Assembly: GCA_030141605.1 (NCBI GenBank)
Contig: JAQGDQ010000125.1
Span: 310,001-374,000 of the forward strand
From: Tubiluchus corallicola
Taxonomy: Eukaryota; Priapulida; Priapulimorpha; Priapulimorphida; Tubiluchidae
DNA: 64,000 nt
Direction: 5' to 3'
In this document: piece by piece, positions 12,985-24,560 of the stretch
Layout of the letters: every line of letters starts with the position of its first letter
How positions within the stretch are numbered: the first letter of the stretch is position 1
Program-made: the position numbers and the translations under genes
Notes under the pieces: generated by a model
Seen by the model: the letters and a program-made list of their open reading frames with translations, nothing else
Told to the model about the DNA's origin: nothing
Databases searched by the model: none

Positions 12985-13215
12985 ACTAAGAGGAGGACGT
13001 CAGCCGGGGCCCATATGTTTAGGGGACCCAAAGGCCAAATGAGGGTGCTTGCAAACCAAAATCGGCCATAAGTAGGCATAGTTACAATTCGTCAGTTCAT
13101 TTTTGTTGTACTGATTCATTGCTTATGACACACCGCGGTAGGCGTAGTTTGAGTATCATTATTTGGAGAATTGGAGGAGGGGACCAAGTTTCATTTTGCC
13201 CTGGGGCCCAAAAAT
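12985..13215. mobile_element. GGGGCCC-bordered repeat fragment
   Basis: The two edges carry GGGGCCC-rich phrases (GCCGGGGCCCATATG and CCCTGGGGCCCAAAAATTC) typical of transposon ends that contain GGGGGCCC. Similar wording recurs at the hAT remnant near 23800 (GGGGGCCCTTGG ... AGGCCCCATATCGACC). Element class not determined. Confidence 0.35.
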
Positions 13216-13269
13216 TCTATTGTCGGCCCTGCCTACGTTTCTGTCAATGGCAGCAGTCTTAGAAAGATT

Positions 13270-13510
13270 ATTTGTCAGTCCGCCAGTTCACATTTCATCA
13301 GTGTGTCATTTCGCCAGTGTGTGATTTTGCCAGTCTAACTTTGTCTGTCGTTTCACCAGTGTATCTTTTTTCTATGATATATTTCATCAGTCTATAATTT
13401 CGCCAATCTGTCATTTTAGTAGGGCATCATTTTGACAGTGCACTTTAGAAATAGTGCAATACACATTTGGATAGTGGTACACTTCACCATTGCATCAATC
13501 AATAGTCTAC
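13270..13510. repeat. Degenerate ~20-bp repeat, CATTTCGCCAGTGTGT type
   Basis: Variants of ATTTCGCCAGTGTGTC (TTTCATCAGTGTGTC, TTTTGCCAGTCTAA, GTTTCACCAGTGTATC, TTTCATCAGTCTATAA, TTTCGCCAATCTGTC) follow one another at 17-25 bp intervals. It looks like a decayed microsatellite-like tandem. Confidence 0.7.
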
Positions 13511-13716
13511 AATTTTTTCAATGCATCATTTTGGCAAAATGGTGCACTGGAAGAACGAAGAGTGTTAACAAAACCAAGAGCATTATCAAATGTGTATCGC
13601 GCTATCTCTAAATGTGTACTGGCGATATGAAAGAGCAGGGATGATAGGCTAGTAAAATGATAAACTGGGATAAACAGTTGCGCACGTGGGATTATTCAAG
13701 AGATGTTAAATTTTTT

Positions 13717-13749
13717 CCCTGGACATACAATAGTCCAATATTCTCTACA
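13717..13749 (+). repeat. Copy 1 of a dispersed 33-bp repeat
   Basis: CCCTGGACATACAATAGTCC plus AATATTCTCTACA closely matches 14505-14537 (CCCTGGATACGCAGTAGTCT plus AATATTCTCTACA). The two probably belong to one interspersed repeat family. Confidence 0.6.
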
Positions 13750-14504
13750 GTCTAATTTATTGTATTTTTTTGTATTAGTGTGTGATATTTACGTAAACTT
13801 TGTATATCGGGGTTTGTTATATCATAAATTGTTATTTGTGTTATTTTCGTATGCCCTAATTTATTATATATTTATATTAGCTTGTGATGTTCATACGAAC
13901 TTTGTAAAGCTTGAAATAAAAAATATTTAACCAAATCAAATCAAAAATTTGATGTATCGTGCCGAAATTGCGAGACGATTTTTGTTTGGCTAAAAATTTA
14001 TGATTGACAAAATTTCACATGGCCAAAATGCAGAATATCCTAGTTTGTACGCTCTAGCAGTTAACTTGGACCAGTTTCAAACCAATGAGGAAATAAAATT
14101 GCACAACATGCTGGGCAAAACCCAAGAAAAACACCAGAAAAGCTGTTCTTTTCTCTATACAAGTTTACGACGTTTAGAAGGTTGGATAACAAACCTCGTA
14201 GCAATGAGCAGAATCATTTGCGTGTACCAGGCATACGCAAATCAGTGATATCTATTATTACATGCACGTCTGTACTGTTTTTAAGCGTTTTTGAAATTCT
14301 ATCATTATGATATCTCGAAAGTCTATTACTGTTTCTGTTACTTCAATTTCTTTAAAACCCTTGGCATGTATGACCAACTAAACATCACGGATGCTTTCAA
14401 CAAGAGCAGTAGCTTCGCGCTTTCAATAGTTTACAATGTTGAACTCTCGAAGCAACTACTTGCCAGCTAGCCACTCAGATGTGTTCGTGCTATTTGCTTG
14501 TTGT

Positions 14505-14537
14505 CCCTGGATACGCAGTAGTCTAATATTCTCTACA
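14505..14537 (+). repeat. Copy 2 of a dispersed 33-bp repeat
   Basis: Partner of 13717-13749, differing at a few positions. Confidence 0.6.
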
Positions 14538-17186
14538 AAGCATCCTTAGGGAGCTCTGCCAGCTAATAGGTTGCCGTAGCTTGATTACAGTATATTCCAT
14601 GGAGAATTGGTAACGTTTCATGCCGAGCATAAAATACTAGCATGGACTAAGCAGCTCTTTACAAAGCAGAGCGCATGCTGTGCTGTCGAAGTCTAATTTG
14701 GAAAAGTAAAAATCATGTGTTCTGAAGTGTTCAAGAAAAAACGCAAAAAATAGGGTTAGTTATCATAACATATGCTGCGCAGTAGCTATAATGCTGTGGC
14801 TGCATAATACAAGAAATTATTCTAAACTGTAACAATATAATATACTATTCAGTTTCAAAAAAACGCTACTTGCCCCTTGCCCAAACAAACAAATTTCTAG
14901 GCAGTGTCTCGTTTATTCCAAAGGCCTTACACCAAGTGCTTCGCGAGTATTGTGAAGGGTTATAGTACTTTCTTCATTCGTCACAGAAGTTCTCTATATA
15001 AGGATTCGCATACACCAACACGATCCTTCTCAAAAATCTTCCTCACCAAAGGCTCCATTTGTCCTCCAACAAATCCGCTTGTTCTTAAAACCGCCCAATA
15101 ATTCTCTGCTGGTTCCACATGTTTTACAGCTGCTCTGGCTACTAATTTTTGATGGCTTCACATATCTTTCAAAAGCTTCGCTTTTTCATTTTACCTAGAT
15201 GGACTACCTAGCGGCCTAGTACCAATAGATGTTACCTAGTAGCTCCAACGATTCGCGCCGGCTTTATTCATATCTGTCCGCTGCTTTTTGCCGTCCAGTA
15301 GCTTCATGTCTCATCTGTAGGCGTACGTGACGGGGTGGGCGGAAGGAGGAGACGGCTGTCTTCCCACGGAAAATGAGTTGTAGATTTTCAGGGCACACGC
15401 CGCTTATTTTAAAGACAAATAATTCTATTTTAAAATTCAAAATTTAATATTTCAATATTCGCTGTCTGCAGTTAACGTATTTCTTGCACGACAAATTGTT
15501 TTGAACTTTTAATAGTGTTAAAGTTCATAATAGTACCAGCTATCAAATGAAGTTGACTAAGGTACGTAAGTCCTTTATACACTTTTAAGTACATGCTTAT
15601 AACAAAGTTATAAGAAAAATACAGACCGTCACCATTAAAGTATTTCTTTTGAATTTTTGAAACGTTAGAAAAAGTATATCGGAAAGTAAGTGTATGCTTG
15701 CTCTGTGAAAACACAAACCTTTGGCTTCTGTCTTGTTAGACCCCTGATTTCTTTTACTAAAGGTTATTATAATTTGGACATCTTGCTTGCATTTATGTAC
15801 TATCACTATTGCAATTGTATGGGATGTCAGAAAATGATTGTCCTCACTGTGCAGAAAAAAAAACATAGATAAAAACTGGTAAAACCATTTATAAAGAGCA
15901 TTTAATTTTGAGTGAAGATCACTTGTCTTAATTAATGTCTAGTATTGCAGTTATAAACAACGCTGAGAGCCAGAAATGAATGGGTATGATTCACGTTGGT
16001 TTCTCAATGGGAATGATGTCCTCTTCTTTTTTTCACTTCATTAACTTTTGATTTCTGACAACAGTGAGCAAAAAGAGCATAAAATATATTAAAAAGAAAT
16101 ATAACAAATGAGATATTAAAAAAATATATTTACAACTATTTGTAATTACTTTTATGTATGGCCTAGCTATGATTTCCCGACACTTTGTTTGTAATATATT
16201 GAGCACAAAAATGCTTATAAATATAAATAAGAATAAACATATATAAGCCTATAAGAGTAAATATATATTAGACACTTTTGTTAATGTATATCCTAAATAA
16301 TTATGCGGCTCGTTGTTTGCGCTTTTTTAGAAATCACTAGTATCAGAGTATAGGGCAACTTAGAAAATTTTCGGAGCAAATTCCTTCTGTCCACCTTTTG
16401 AAACTTCTTTCCATGTTACCAAAGGTTCTTTGTACCTTCCGGTGTTTCATACACCCTCTGATATATCTCTATTCCCTAACCACTTCACGCGTTCTTAAAT
16501 TTTTTCTGGCCAGCCATCAATGACATCATTAACGATCACTTCATCCACCGCCACATGCCTTCATATGCCTCCAGGCTGTGCATATGCTCTATTGGTTTCA
16601 GGACTGGCTTCTAATATCCTCCAATGGCTTTGCGCCTTATTTATATGCGCTAAATCATCCTCTCGTAATTTCATCAATTTTTCTTACACATATTAGAATG
16701 GTTTCAAAAAACTTACGCACATTTTTACTAAATAGTTATCTTAAAATCCTCTTGCGCCCTGGAATTTGTCGAAATTCACCTATACGTGGGATAGTAATAT
16801 TGTATAATCCTTCAGTGAGAATTTTCAGAATTTGTTTCAGTTTAAAAGTCAAACGATTATTGTTTCTTCATTTTTTGTTAATGCTGTTTTAACCTGACTA
16901 CTGGTGGAGTACTGGCTTGGTCGTAAACTCGTCATAGAAATAAATACTTCGATTGTTATCAAAACCTAATGTAATTCTTGTCCCATGCCTCGCTATACTA
17001 TACGAAGTTTCAAAGAACGCACGCGCTCATGCACGGTTAGCACCTCGTTGTTAGTACCTTTGTGCCAAGTTCACCCGATTCGCATGCAGAATTGAAGATA
17101 TTCATCAAATTACGTTTTTTATCATTGCATGGTCAATATTGTTTCGATTTTTGTCACTAGTTGGTATGCAGTATTGTTGTCTTTGT
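14538..17186. other. Non-coding DNA, no gene seen
   Basis: Mostly AT-rich. A moderately GC-richer patch at 15240-15370 and a pyrimidine-biased stretch at 16375-16860 contain short frames with no recognisable motif. They may be old transposon sequence. Confidence 0.35.
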
Positions 17187-17273
17187 TGACGTCATGTTGT
17201 TCAAGGAATTTTTCCTTTGGAACAATACGTAAGCATCGAAAAACGCAATAAGCTACATGAACAATATAAATTA
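17187..17273 (+). promoter_or_regulatory. CRE plus TATA-like element upstream of the 17.3-kb frame
   Basis: A perfect CRE palindrome TGACGTCA lies at 17187-17194 and a TATAAATTA box at 17265-17273, about 65 bp before the ATG at 17338. The arrangement fits a core promoter for the putative small gene; function is inferred. Confidence 0.3.
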
Positions 17274-17337
17274 TAGGTTACGATAAACCGAAAACTACAC
17301 AACGAAGTACAGCTATTCACTGTTTTCAAGAATACCG

Positions 17338-17734
17338 ATGGCTTCTTTATTTCCATTTGGTAGTTCAGACTGACTCTTCACACGACACTCTAAAGCAACC
17401 GTTACCATCCAGAAACAAAGTAAAAATTTTAACGCAGTTGGAAATCGCAAGATACACTCTTACACACCTGAAAAAGATACTGTAAGTAGTGTGAAATCTG
17501 AAGTATATAAAAGTCCATGGAAACAGAGTGTGAAAGCGCCTGAAGCATGTGAATCCATCACAAGCAGTCTGAAGACCCGTGGGAGTGATCAACGTAGTTC
17601 TTTATGTTATAATGTTTTAATCTTAGTGTAGTTTTCTCCTCTAGCCTCCAAATTTACCCCACTGGGAGTAGAAAAGAAGATTTTGCAAATGGAAGACTAC
17701 AAGAACTCTGAACCAATCAATAAGCATAATCCCT
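17338..17734 (+). pseudogene. Possible small two-exon gene with in-frame TGA at codon 12
   Basis: From ATG 17338 one frame runs 98 codons with a single internal stop (TGA at 17371-17373). It encodes K/S/E-rich residues with two full CDK-type sites (TPEK in SYTPEKDTVSS and SPWK in YKSPWKQSVK). At CAAC|GTAGTT (17593/17594) a 51-bp candidate intron ends in a strong acceptor, TTTTCTCCTCTAG (17644). The phase-matched second exon then reads SKFTPLGVEKKILQMEDYK and ends at a TGA near 17740. A CRE and TATA box lie just upstream. Protein family not recognised. It may be a pseudogene, a gene whose true first exon lies elsewhere, or a recoded stop. The location would be inside the first intron of the zinc-finger gene, opposite strand. 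Confidence 0.35.
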
Positions 17735-17744
17735 TCAAATGAAA

Positions 17745-18961
17745 CGAAGCGCTAAATTGTATCCATGCGTATGCCTACTCCATTTTTGGTTACAAGTTAG
17801 CAGGCCGAGAAAATCGGTGGCCTAATCAAAATGTCCTGAAATAAGTTTGCAGCTTGTGAGCTTTAAAATTTCGAATTTTTTATATTTTGTTTTTAACATT
17901 TTACTTCAAAAAAAGAATTATGCACAGCTAATTTAGTTTGATTTTAACTGTTTTAACATCCTTATTAACTAGGTAGGCCTAATTCTAACGTTTTATTCAT
18001 ACCTGTCAGAAGTCTGGGTTGCTGTGCTTAAAGCTTCGTCCTGTTTAAAACTGGCATGAGGTAGTATAGGGCGTATATTTGATGTATTCATACTGGGTCA
18101 AATTTATATATCATGGGGTAGTTGTCCAAAGTCCCCTTCCAGAGGGACGTAGACTTCTTTTGTATCTTATATTATCATTTACATGTATTTAAAAAAGAGA
18201 AACTTAACTATGACGTGCGTAATGTAAATAAATAAACAAATACAGTATTGCATCACTTCATTGTCTTCATACCTTGTCTTACGTATATCACGTACTTCAT
18301 ATTTGTGACACTCTGGTCTGTATTACAAACTGAATAAGATTGAGTGAATTCACTTAAAATCCGCATGCATGACCATGTCTGTCACTTGGGTATGCCTAGT
18401 CCAGTCCAGTGTGACATGCGTATACTGTTTCTTTTACTCATGTGTATCTAAACAGTGTGCACGGTGCTCACAACTGATACCACTTGACTATGCCTTGTTC
18501 AGCGTGGTTTACTCATGTGTATACTGATTCTTATATTTATGTGTATCTAAACAGTGCACGGTGCTCCTGACTATTTACCACTTGGCTATGGCTGGTCCAG
18601 TGGGGCATATTCATATGTGACTGAGCAATTTGCCCTAATTTTCACGTTATGGCTTTCCTTTCGGACCCTTAAACAAACCCAGCTTTAACCATACTATTGG
18701 TCATATTCTGTAAGTTTTGTGACTCTTTGTACTATAGTTTGCAAATTATTCAATGTTATCAGTGATGCTTAACATGATAAAAAATCAGCATACGGGTTCT
18801 CCTGAAATCCACTGCTCGGCTATTCAAAGTCTAGTCAATGTTGTTGTCATGGTAAATAAAATTGAGAAAAAAATAAGATCAGACACGTCTTCAGAAACTA
18901 ACTCATGTTTGTCGACCAAACCCGGTTTATGATTCAATTTAGTTTACTTTTTATTCGTTAT
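17745..18961. other. Non-coding DNA, no gene seen
   Basis: AT-rich. The section 18110-18245, ending GTAAATAAATAAACAAATA, resembles the 3' tail of a non-LTR retroelement. A ~100-bp phrase containing GTGCACGGTGCTC is repeated at about 18420-18480 and 18530-18600. Confidence 0.4.
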
Positions 18962-19411
18962 ATTAATTTCTGAGTTATAGAGTCACAGAGCCGAAGTACC
19001 CCTCCCCCCTAGAAATGGAGTGCCTCCAGGGACGTGATTCGTTACGTACTGTAAATTAATTTCTGAGTTATAGAGTCACAGAGCCGAAGTCCCCTCCCCC
19101 CTAGAAATGGAGTGCCTCCAGGGACGTGATTCGTTACGTACTGTAAATTAATTTCTGAGTTATAGAGTCACAGAGCCGAAGTCCCCTCCCCCCTAGAAAT
19201 GGAGTGCCTGCAGGGACGTGATTCGTTACGTACTGTAAATTAATTTCTGAGTTATAGAGTCACAGAGCCGAAGTCCCCTCCGGCCTAGAACTAGAGTGCC
19301 TCCAGGGACGTGATTCGTTACGTACTGTAAATTAATTTCTGAGTTATAGAGTACCAGAGCCGAAGTCCCCTCCCGCCTAGAACTAGAGTGCCTCCAGGGA
19401 CGTGATTCGTT
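18962..19411. repeat. Tandem array, 92-bp unit, nearly 5 copies
   Basis: The phrase ATTAATTTCTGAGTTATAGA starts at 18962, 19055, 19147, 19239 and 19331 (periods 93, 92, 92, 92). The units contain a CCCCTCCCCCCTAGAAATGG core and GGACGTGATTCGTTACGTAC. The copies differ by only a few bases and the last is truncated, which suggests recent expansion. Confidence 0.95.
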
Positions 19412-20439
19412 GAGCAGCAGAAGATACGCGAAAGCTTCTCTGTAAGTTTCTTCTTAAGCAAAAATCAACGAAATAATTTATATGTTGTGACATGAAATGC
19501 TTAATTTCACACCCACACCATCTGTGTAGTGTACCTGTACAGTTATCAGCATCTTCCATACACATTCAGTTTTGCACCAGATTGTCGGCTCAACTTTACT
19601 TTAGGGTGGCCACCAAAAACGTAGTTGCGCGAGTCGTTTTAAGGGACCATTGTTGAAATGACGTATGAACAAGTACCTGCTGCCCTAGAAGCTGGATGCA
19701 TTGCTATTGTTTTTAGAAAAAAGTCGTTAGCAATTTTCAGTTTATTGGTGTATTTAGCACTTACATATTAGCGACATTTTAGCAGCTAAAAGTAAAGTTT
19801 CACCCAGTGCATATAATTGTCTCGATACGATATTCAGATCTTTCTTACTTGTACTCCTTTAGTTCAACATCATGAACAGCTTATGTATAACCTGTAATAT
19901 TCTTATGATAGAATAAACCCAAATGGATTGACTTTAATTTCATTATTAATTGATAAATGAACAATTAACATCATAATTAATGCCTATTACTCAGACTCAA
20001 TTTTAATCGCTTAATTAATTTCAAGCTGGATATTTGTAATGAGTAAGAAAAATGTAGCCGCCACAGTTTGCAGAGTTAGGTAATAAATTTAAATTGAAAA
20101 TTCTGAGGAATCTATGTTGGGTGGCATTTCTATTCTGTCTGCAAGTATTGGCAAGTATTTCCATTCGCTCAGTGCCTCCTGATTTTTTCCGTAAAAACAA
20201 TTTAAACATCTAAGCGAGCATCTGCTGACCGCCTGTGAGTGATACGACAAATCACGCAGTTTAAGTAACTAGCAGTTCACTAGCTTAAAAATGGCCATAA
20301 AGCTATAAAGTGATTCCCATTGCATGTTCAATCTTTAATTTCTTTAATAAGCCATCCTTAACTCGACACATTTTTACATGGTTATGATTGCTTCTCCCAC
20401 AAGGTGCTACCAAACTATGTTACACTAATTGGCAGTTAC
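19412..20439. other. Non-coding DNA, no gene seen
   Basis: AT-rich sequence with no exon signature. It lies within the proposed first intron of the zinc-finger gene. Confidence 0.4.
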
Positions 20440-20538
20440 CTGTCGAGCTGGCTTCCTTGCTTGCACTGGCAGTAACATCGCGCGTGGAGTTGGCTTCATT
20501 CGTTACTTCATCTTCCAGCATTTCACTTTCCATTTGGC
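20440..20538 (-). CDS. Candidate first coding exon of the zinc-finger gene
   Basis: The acceptor TTTTATTTAG lies at 20539, an ATG in good context (CCAAATGGAAAG) at 20533, 31 codons rich in E, S, T and A (MESEMLEDEVTNEANSTRDV, then TASASKEASST), and a donor ACAG|GTAACTG at 20440. The donor phase is 1, exactly what exon 7818-8090 (and exon 9631-9843) requires. Joined directly to 7818-8090 it gives an acidic, serine-rich leader before the first finger. The presence of an acceptor implies a non-coding exon further upstream. The implied ~12-kb intron is much longer than others here, so the link needs transcript support. Confidence 0.5.
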
Positions 20539-21111
20539 CTAAATAAAAGTATTATAAGCCTACAACTGAACACAAATATGGAGATATATATTAGACGTAC
20601 CAGGGCACGTCCTATAATCTGTATTACATTTCCTGAAGTTTACTTTGAAACATTTAGCATTCTCTGGCTACACTACAGTAATGCTGCAATTTGCAGTATA
20701 AACAGTTTAAACAAAATAGAAGTTTTCGTTCTTTATTTTGTGTTAGGTGCGGTACGTTATTCTAAGCACAAATCATTTAAAACAGTAAAATAACTTTCGT
20801 GCGCCAACGATAACGTACGTTTATTGCTTAAGCCTCTGTATAGGCCTGACAGAAAAATGTTATTAATATGTCCTAAATCTTTTAATGCTGTCTATTCAAT
20901 TAATGAAGCAAATCTCGCTAAAATAATTATTAAGACATAGATTACAATTATAGACTTATTATAGTATATATACTACAATGCGTATATTACTCGTGTTAGG
21001 CAGATACGTATACCTACGTAAATTAAACATTCAAACCACCAAGTACTCACCTAAGGTATGCTGTAATTATAATATGATAAAATCAATAAATCAATCATAT
21101 TAAATCAGTCT

Positions 21112-21390
<279 letters not shown>

Positions 21391-23142
21391 GAGATTTTGT
21401 TGACCATAAAATTAATATTTACAATCTTTGACAGGGATACCAGAACGGAAACATTTCACAGTCTAATTTTTTTTCTTTTTTTAGAAAACAGCAACATTAT
21501 ACAAAGGTTAAAAAAGTTCACAATAACAAATTTTCATTGTGTCGGTGGAAAAAATATGAAGATATGATAATGACTGAACTGAAACTAGAAGATGATTCAG
21601 CAATGTAAACAGACAATGTATACAAACAATAGCTTGTAAGTCTCACTGAATTCTACACTAAGCATAAATGCCTAAAGTTTATGAACAAGAAAAAACGTTC
21701 TTTTTCAAGCGTAAACTTATATTCTACTTCTCTTTTAACTTTTGTAGTACCTTATAATTTGAAATTAAACAGGTAACTTAAGAAATTCTGGCAAAAAGAA
21801 CACATGCATAGTGCTTTCGAGGTTTCAGGATGCAATTCTTCATTTTCCAAGGCCTTCATATACAACAAGAGCATTTTCACTATTGCACGTAGGCTGAAAA
21901 AAGTTAATATTATTCCTATGCGTGATTTACAGGTAATGCACATGCGCAGTAATAACCAACAATATCAGAGCTTAATATTATGGTTTATCATCCACATACT
22001 CACATTTAATAAATCGTGGCCTTGCTTGCTTCCGCCTGTTCGACATGGGTATCGCTGATTTCCTTTCCTCTCTTGATTCAGCGTTTCAAATGCTTTCATT
22101 TGGGAGACTGATTTTGCTCGACACAACACGGCTCGCTTGGCGCAGCATGCTGCTTTACGTCACAGCTCCAGTCTCTCGGGACTCAAACTGCTGCACAAAT
22201 ACTAATCAAGCCGGGATGTAAACTAGAATGCGCGCCAGGAGGCAAGCGCAATTTGAAAAGCTTTGCCTCCCAGGGGGTTCTATCAACTCTAGAGGCCGTA
22301 ACGACAGAAACCGCCAAGAATTCGTTTAAGATAACCATTAACACTGTTCTGCGAACCGTCGGCATTGATAATATTCAATATGAGGTGAGATTTAAGAGTG
22401 TGCAACAAATAATACCGTTTATTGATGAATGTTTGTTGTTAGCTTTTGGTAGTATCCGGAATTAATGAAGCCAGTAATTACTGTTACGGATCAGCCTTCT
22501 AATTTTTATTTAGAAAGAACTAAAAATCAATAATGGCCTTCTATAGATAAAATAATATGCGCACATCGACTCGAGTAATCTTGATATTGCTCGCTGATAG
22601 TGCAGATCTGAGGCAGAATTTAAAGGTGCTGAGCATGAAAACGCTGTAAATATTAGGCTTACATCCGCCATGTGAAAGTAGCTCGGCGGCAAATAAACCG
22701 TCTTTCATCTGAAATTTTGCCAGGGGAGGGAGTCAATGCTAATATTCGGTAGCATGGGTCACTGCAAAAGAATTAAATGATACGGATGCTTTAAAACTGC
22801 AACGTAGTTGCTAGTTGGTTATTATTATTAACCATTCCAGAAATAAAACATTTTTCTTGGCGCTGCACGTGGCGTATTGACAGTGAGGCACTGAAACCTG
22901 TAAGAGAGCAGACAGGTGGGCTCAAGCAGAAACATTCTAGCAGAATTCAAGTCTACTCACTTTTAATTTTTCTCTTTGGCTACTTCTCTTCATGATGAAC
23001 GGTTAAAAACTGAAATATATAGTACATGGAAAATGCGCTCGTCTCACTTCTCTCGATATCCGCACACTCTGTACTTGTAAATTCTACACCTAGAGATTAG
23101 AGTTATGTACACAGCCTCAGCGTCCTCCCTACTTAACTGTCA
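21391..23142. other. Upstream region of the zinc-finger gene; possible promoter within 22100-22370
   Basis: 22100-22370 is richer in GC and CG than its surroundings (GGCGCAGCATGCTGC, TTTACGTCACAGC with a CRE-like TACGTCA, GCGCGCCAGG). It would sit at a suitable distance upstream of exon 20440-20538 to hold the transcription start. No transcript boundary can be fixed from sequence. Confidence 0.25.
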
Positions 23143-23326
23143 TTTACCTGGCATCTGGAATGCGTGGCATTATGCGAATGCGGAATAGATGAAATCGGTT
23201 TATGTTGTTTTCAATGCACGCGTTTATCAGATCTACATTATGCATTATTTTTTCTGCAGCTATTTCCTATTGATTGTTTAGACACTACTATTCCGCAGGA
23301 TAACCGCATTCTGGATGACAGGTAAA
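23143..23326. mobile_element. Small inverted-repeat element (MITE-like)
   Basis: The left end TTTACCTGGCATCTGGAATG and the reverse complement of the right end, TTTACCTGTCATCCAGAATG, match at all but three positions. Both sides also carry GCGGAATAG further in. The 184-bp length and lack of coding sequence fit a MITE; superfamily unknown. Confidence 0.65.
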
Positions 23327-23782
23327 CGCTATTTTAGTGTACTACGCCATATTAAGGTTGTAGCATCTACAACCACGAACGTCAAAATTCTGTTAACTGT
23401 TGAATCTGCTATATTGTTGCTTATCCACATTGTTGCTGAAATATTTTTCATTTTTAATACATATTTTTAAGGATAATTATATGGCAGATTTGCGAAAATT
23501 CAAAGTTGAGTCTGAGTTGGCATCACAAATTCAACGATGTAAGTCGATATTAGAAATCAGCACCAACTTTTTACTGCCACTCTAGTCGACTCAACATCAT
23601 GAAGTGTCAACGTTTCATTTTTCTCCAAGCCGAAATCAAATCGACAAATTGTTTCGCGATTCCCGCAACTTTAAGTAGTCAAGAAATTACCTTGTAGGTT
23701 AATGTAGGCTGCAGGCAGCCAAGGTCCCTTAAGCGTGGAGTATTTGAAGTATTTTGGAGTGTAGGTTGTAACATCTGCAACA

Positions 23783-24560
23783 CAGTGACGTAACAACTAG
23801 GCTGGGGGCCCTTGGACAAATTGAATGAAAGGCCCCATATCGACCCCTTTTTTAATTTTGTAAAAAAAGTGTTGAAGTAATGAAATTATTATAAAACACA
23901 AAAAAATGATTAAATGAAAAGCGAAATCGAACTTTATTATTATAACAAATTGTTTATAAAATTACGTTAGATACGCCAAAATAGAAATAAGGCAACAAGC
24001 AACGCATACAAGTGTGTGTCAAGTAGAAATCCCGGAATGAAATCCCTTGATCTATATATATTTTGCTGATCGAGCCTTAGTGTTGGCAAACTTGTCTGTA
24101 ATATTGTCGATGTCTATCTTCTGAGCAGCATCACTCTCAATAGCCAACAGCGACAAACCATCAAGTCTGTCTTGTGCCATGATTTTGCAACATCCCTATA
24201 TCTCCGGCCAAAAAATCCCTAGATCTAGATTGCCTTCTCAAATCCCTTGGAAGGTCCACCTCTTAAACCATTTTCATGTTTTTATCCTCTTTTCACTCCA
24301 TCTCATTCTCACTCCAATGTCGAGAAATTATAGCAAAATCAAGACTAAAAGATGACATTTTAGGAGGTTCTTTTATGTCTTTGTGTCAACTTTCCCTAGA
24401 TTTCTCGTTTTTATCTTCCATCCATATAGGCCTAGATCCGTAGCACACAGTCCAACTTTGCAGTGAAACTAAATAAACCTGCGGAACGAAGTCTCTGTGC
24501 AGAATGTATCAAATTAATAATGTTTTAAGGTGCATTTTAGGTCAGGCTTGGGCCCTAACC
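23783..24560 (-). mobile_element. Decayed hAT-like DNA transposon
   Basis: It begins with CAGTGACGTAACAACTAGGC followed by GGGGGCCC, the style of hAT terminal repeats, and contains the C-terminal piece of a hAT-type transposase on the minus strand (24052-24180). The right border is not clear; GGGGCCC phrases near 24550-24575 may mark it. Confidence 0.6.
24052..24180 (-). pseudogene. hAT/ZMYM-like transposase C-terminus
   Basis: The minus frame reads MAQDRLDGLSLLAIESD and on to NITDKFANTKARSAKYI before a TAG. The RLDGLSLLAIE phrase is the conserved hAT dimerisation-region motif of ZMYM1-like/DUF4371 transposases (RLxxLxLLxIE). The frame is broken shortly upstream, so only the tail is preserved. 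Confidence 0.7.

Noticed and set aside
18962-19411. CRISPR-like array
   Set aside because: The repeats are contiguous 92-bp units with no spacers, in a eukaryotic genome.
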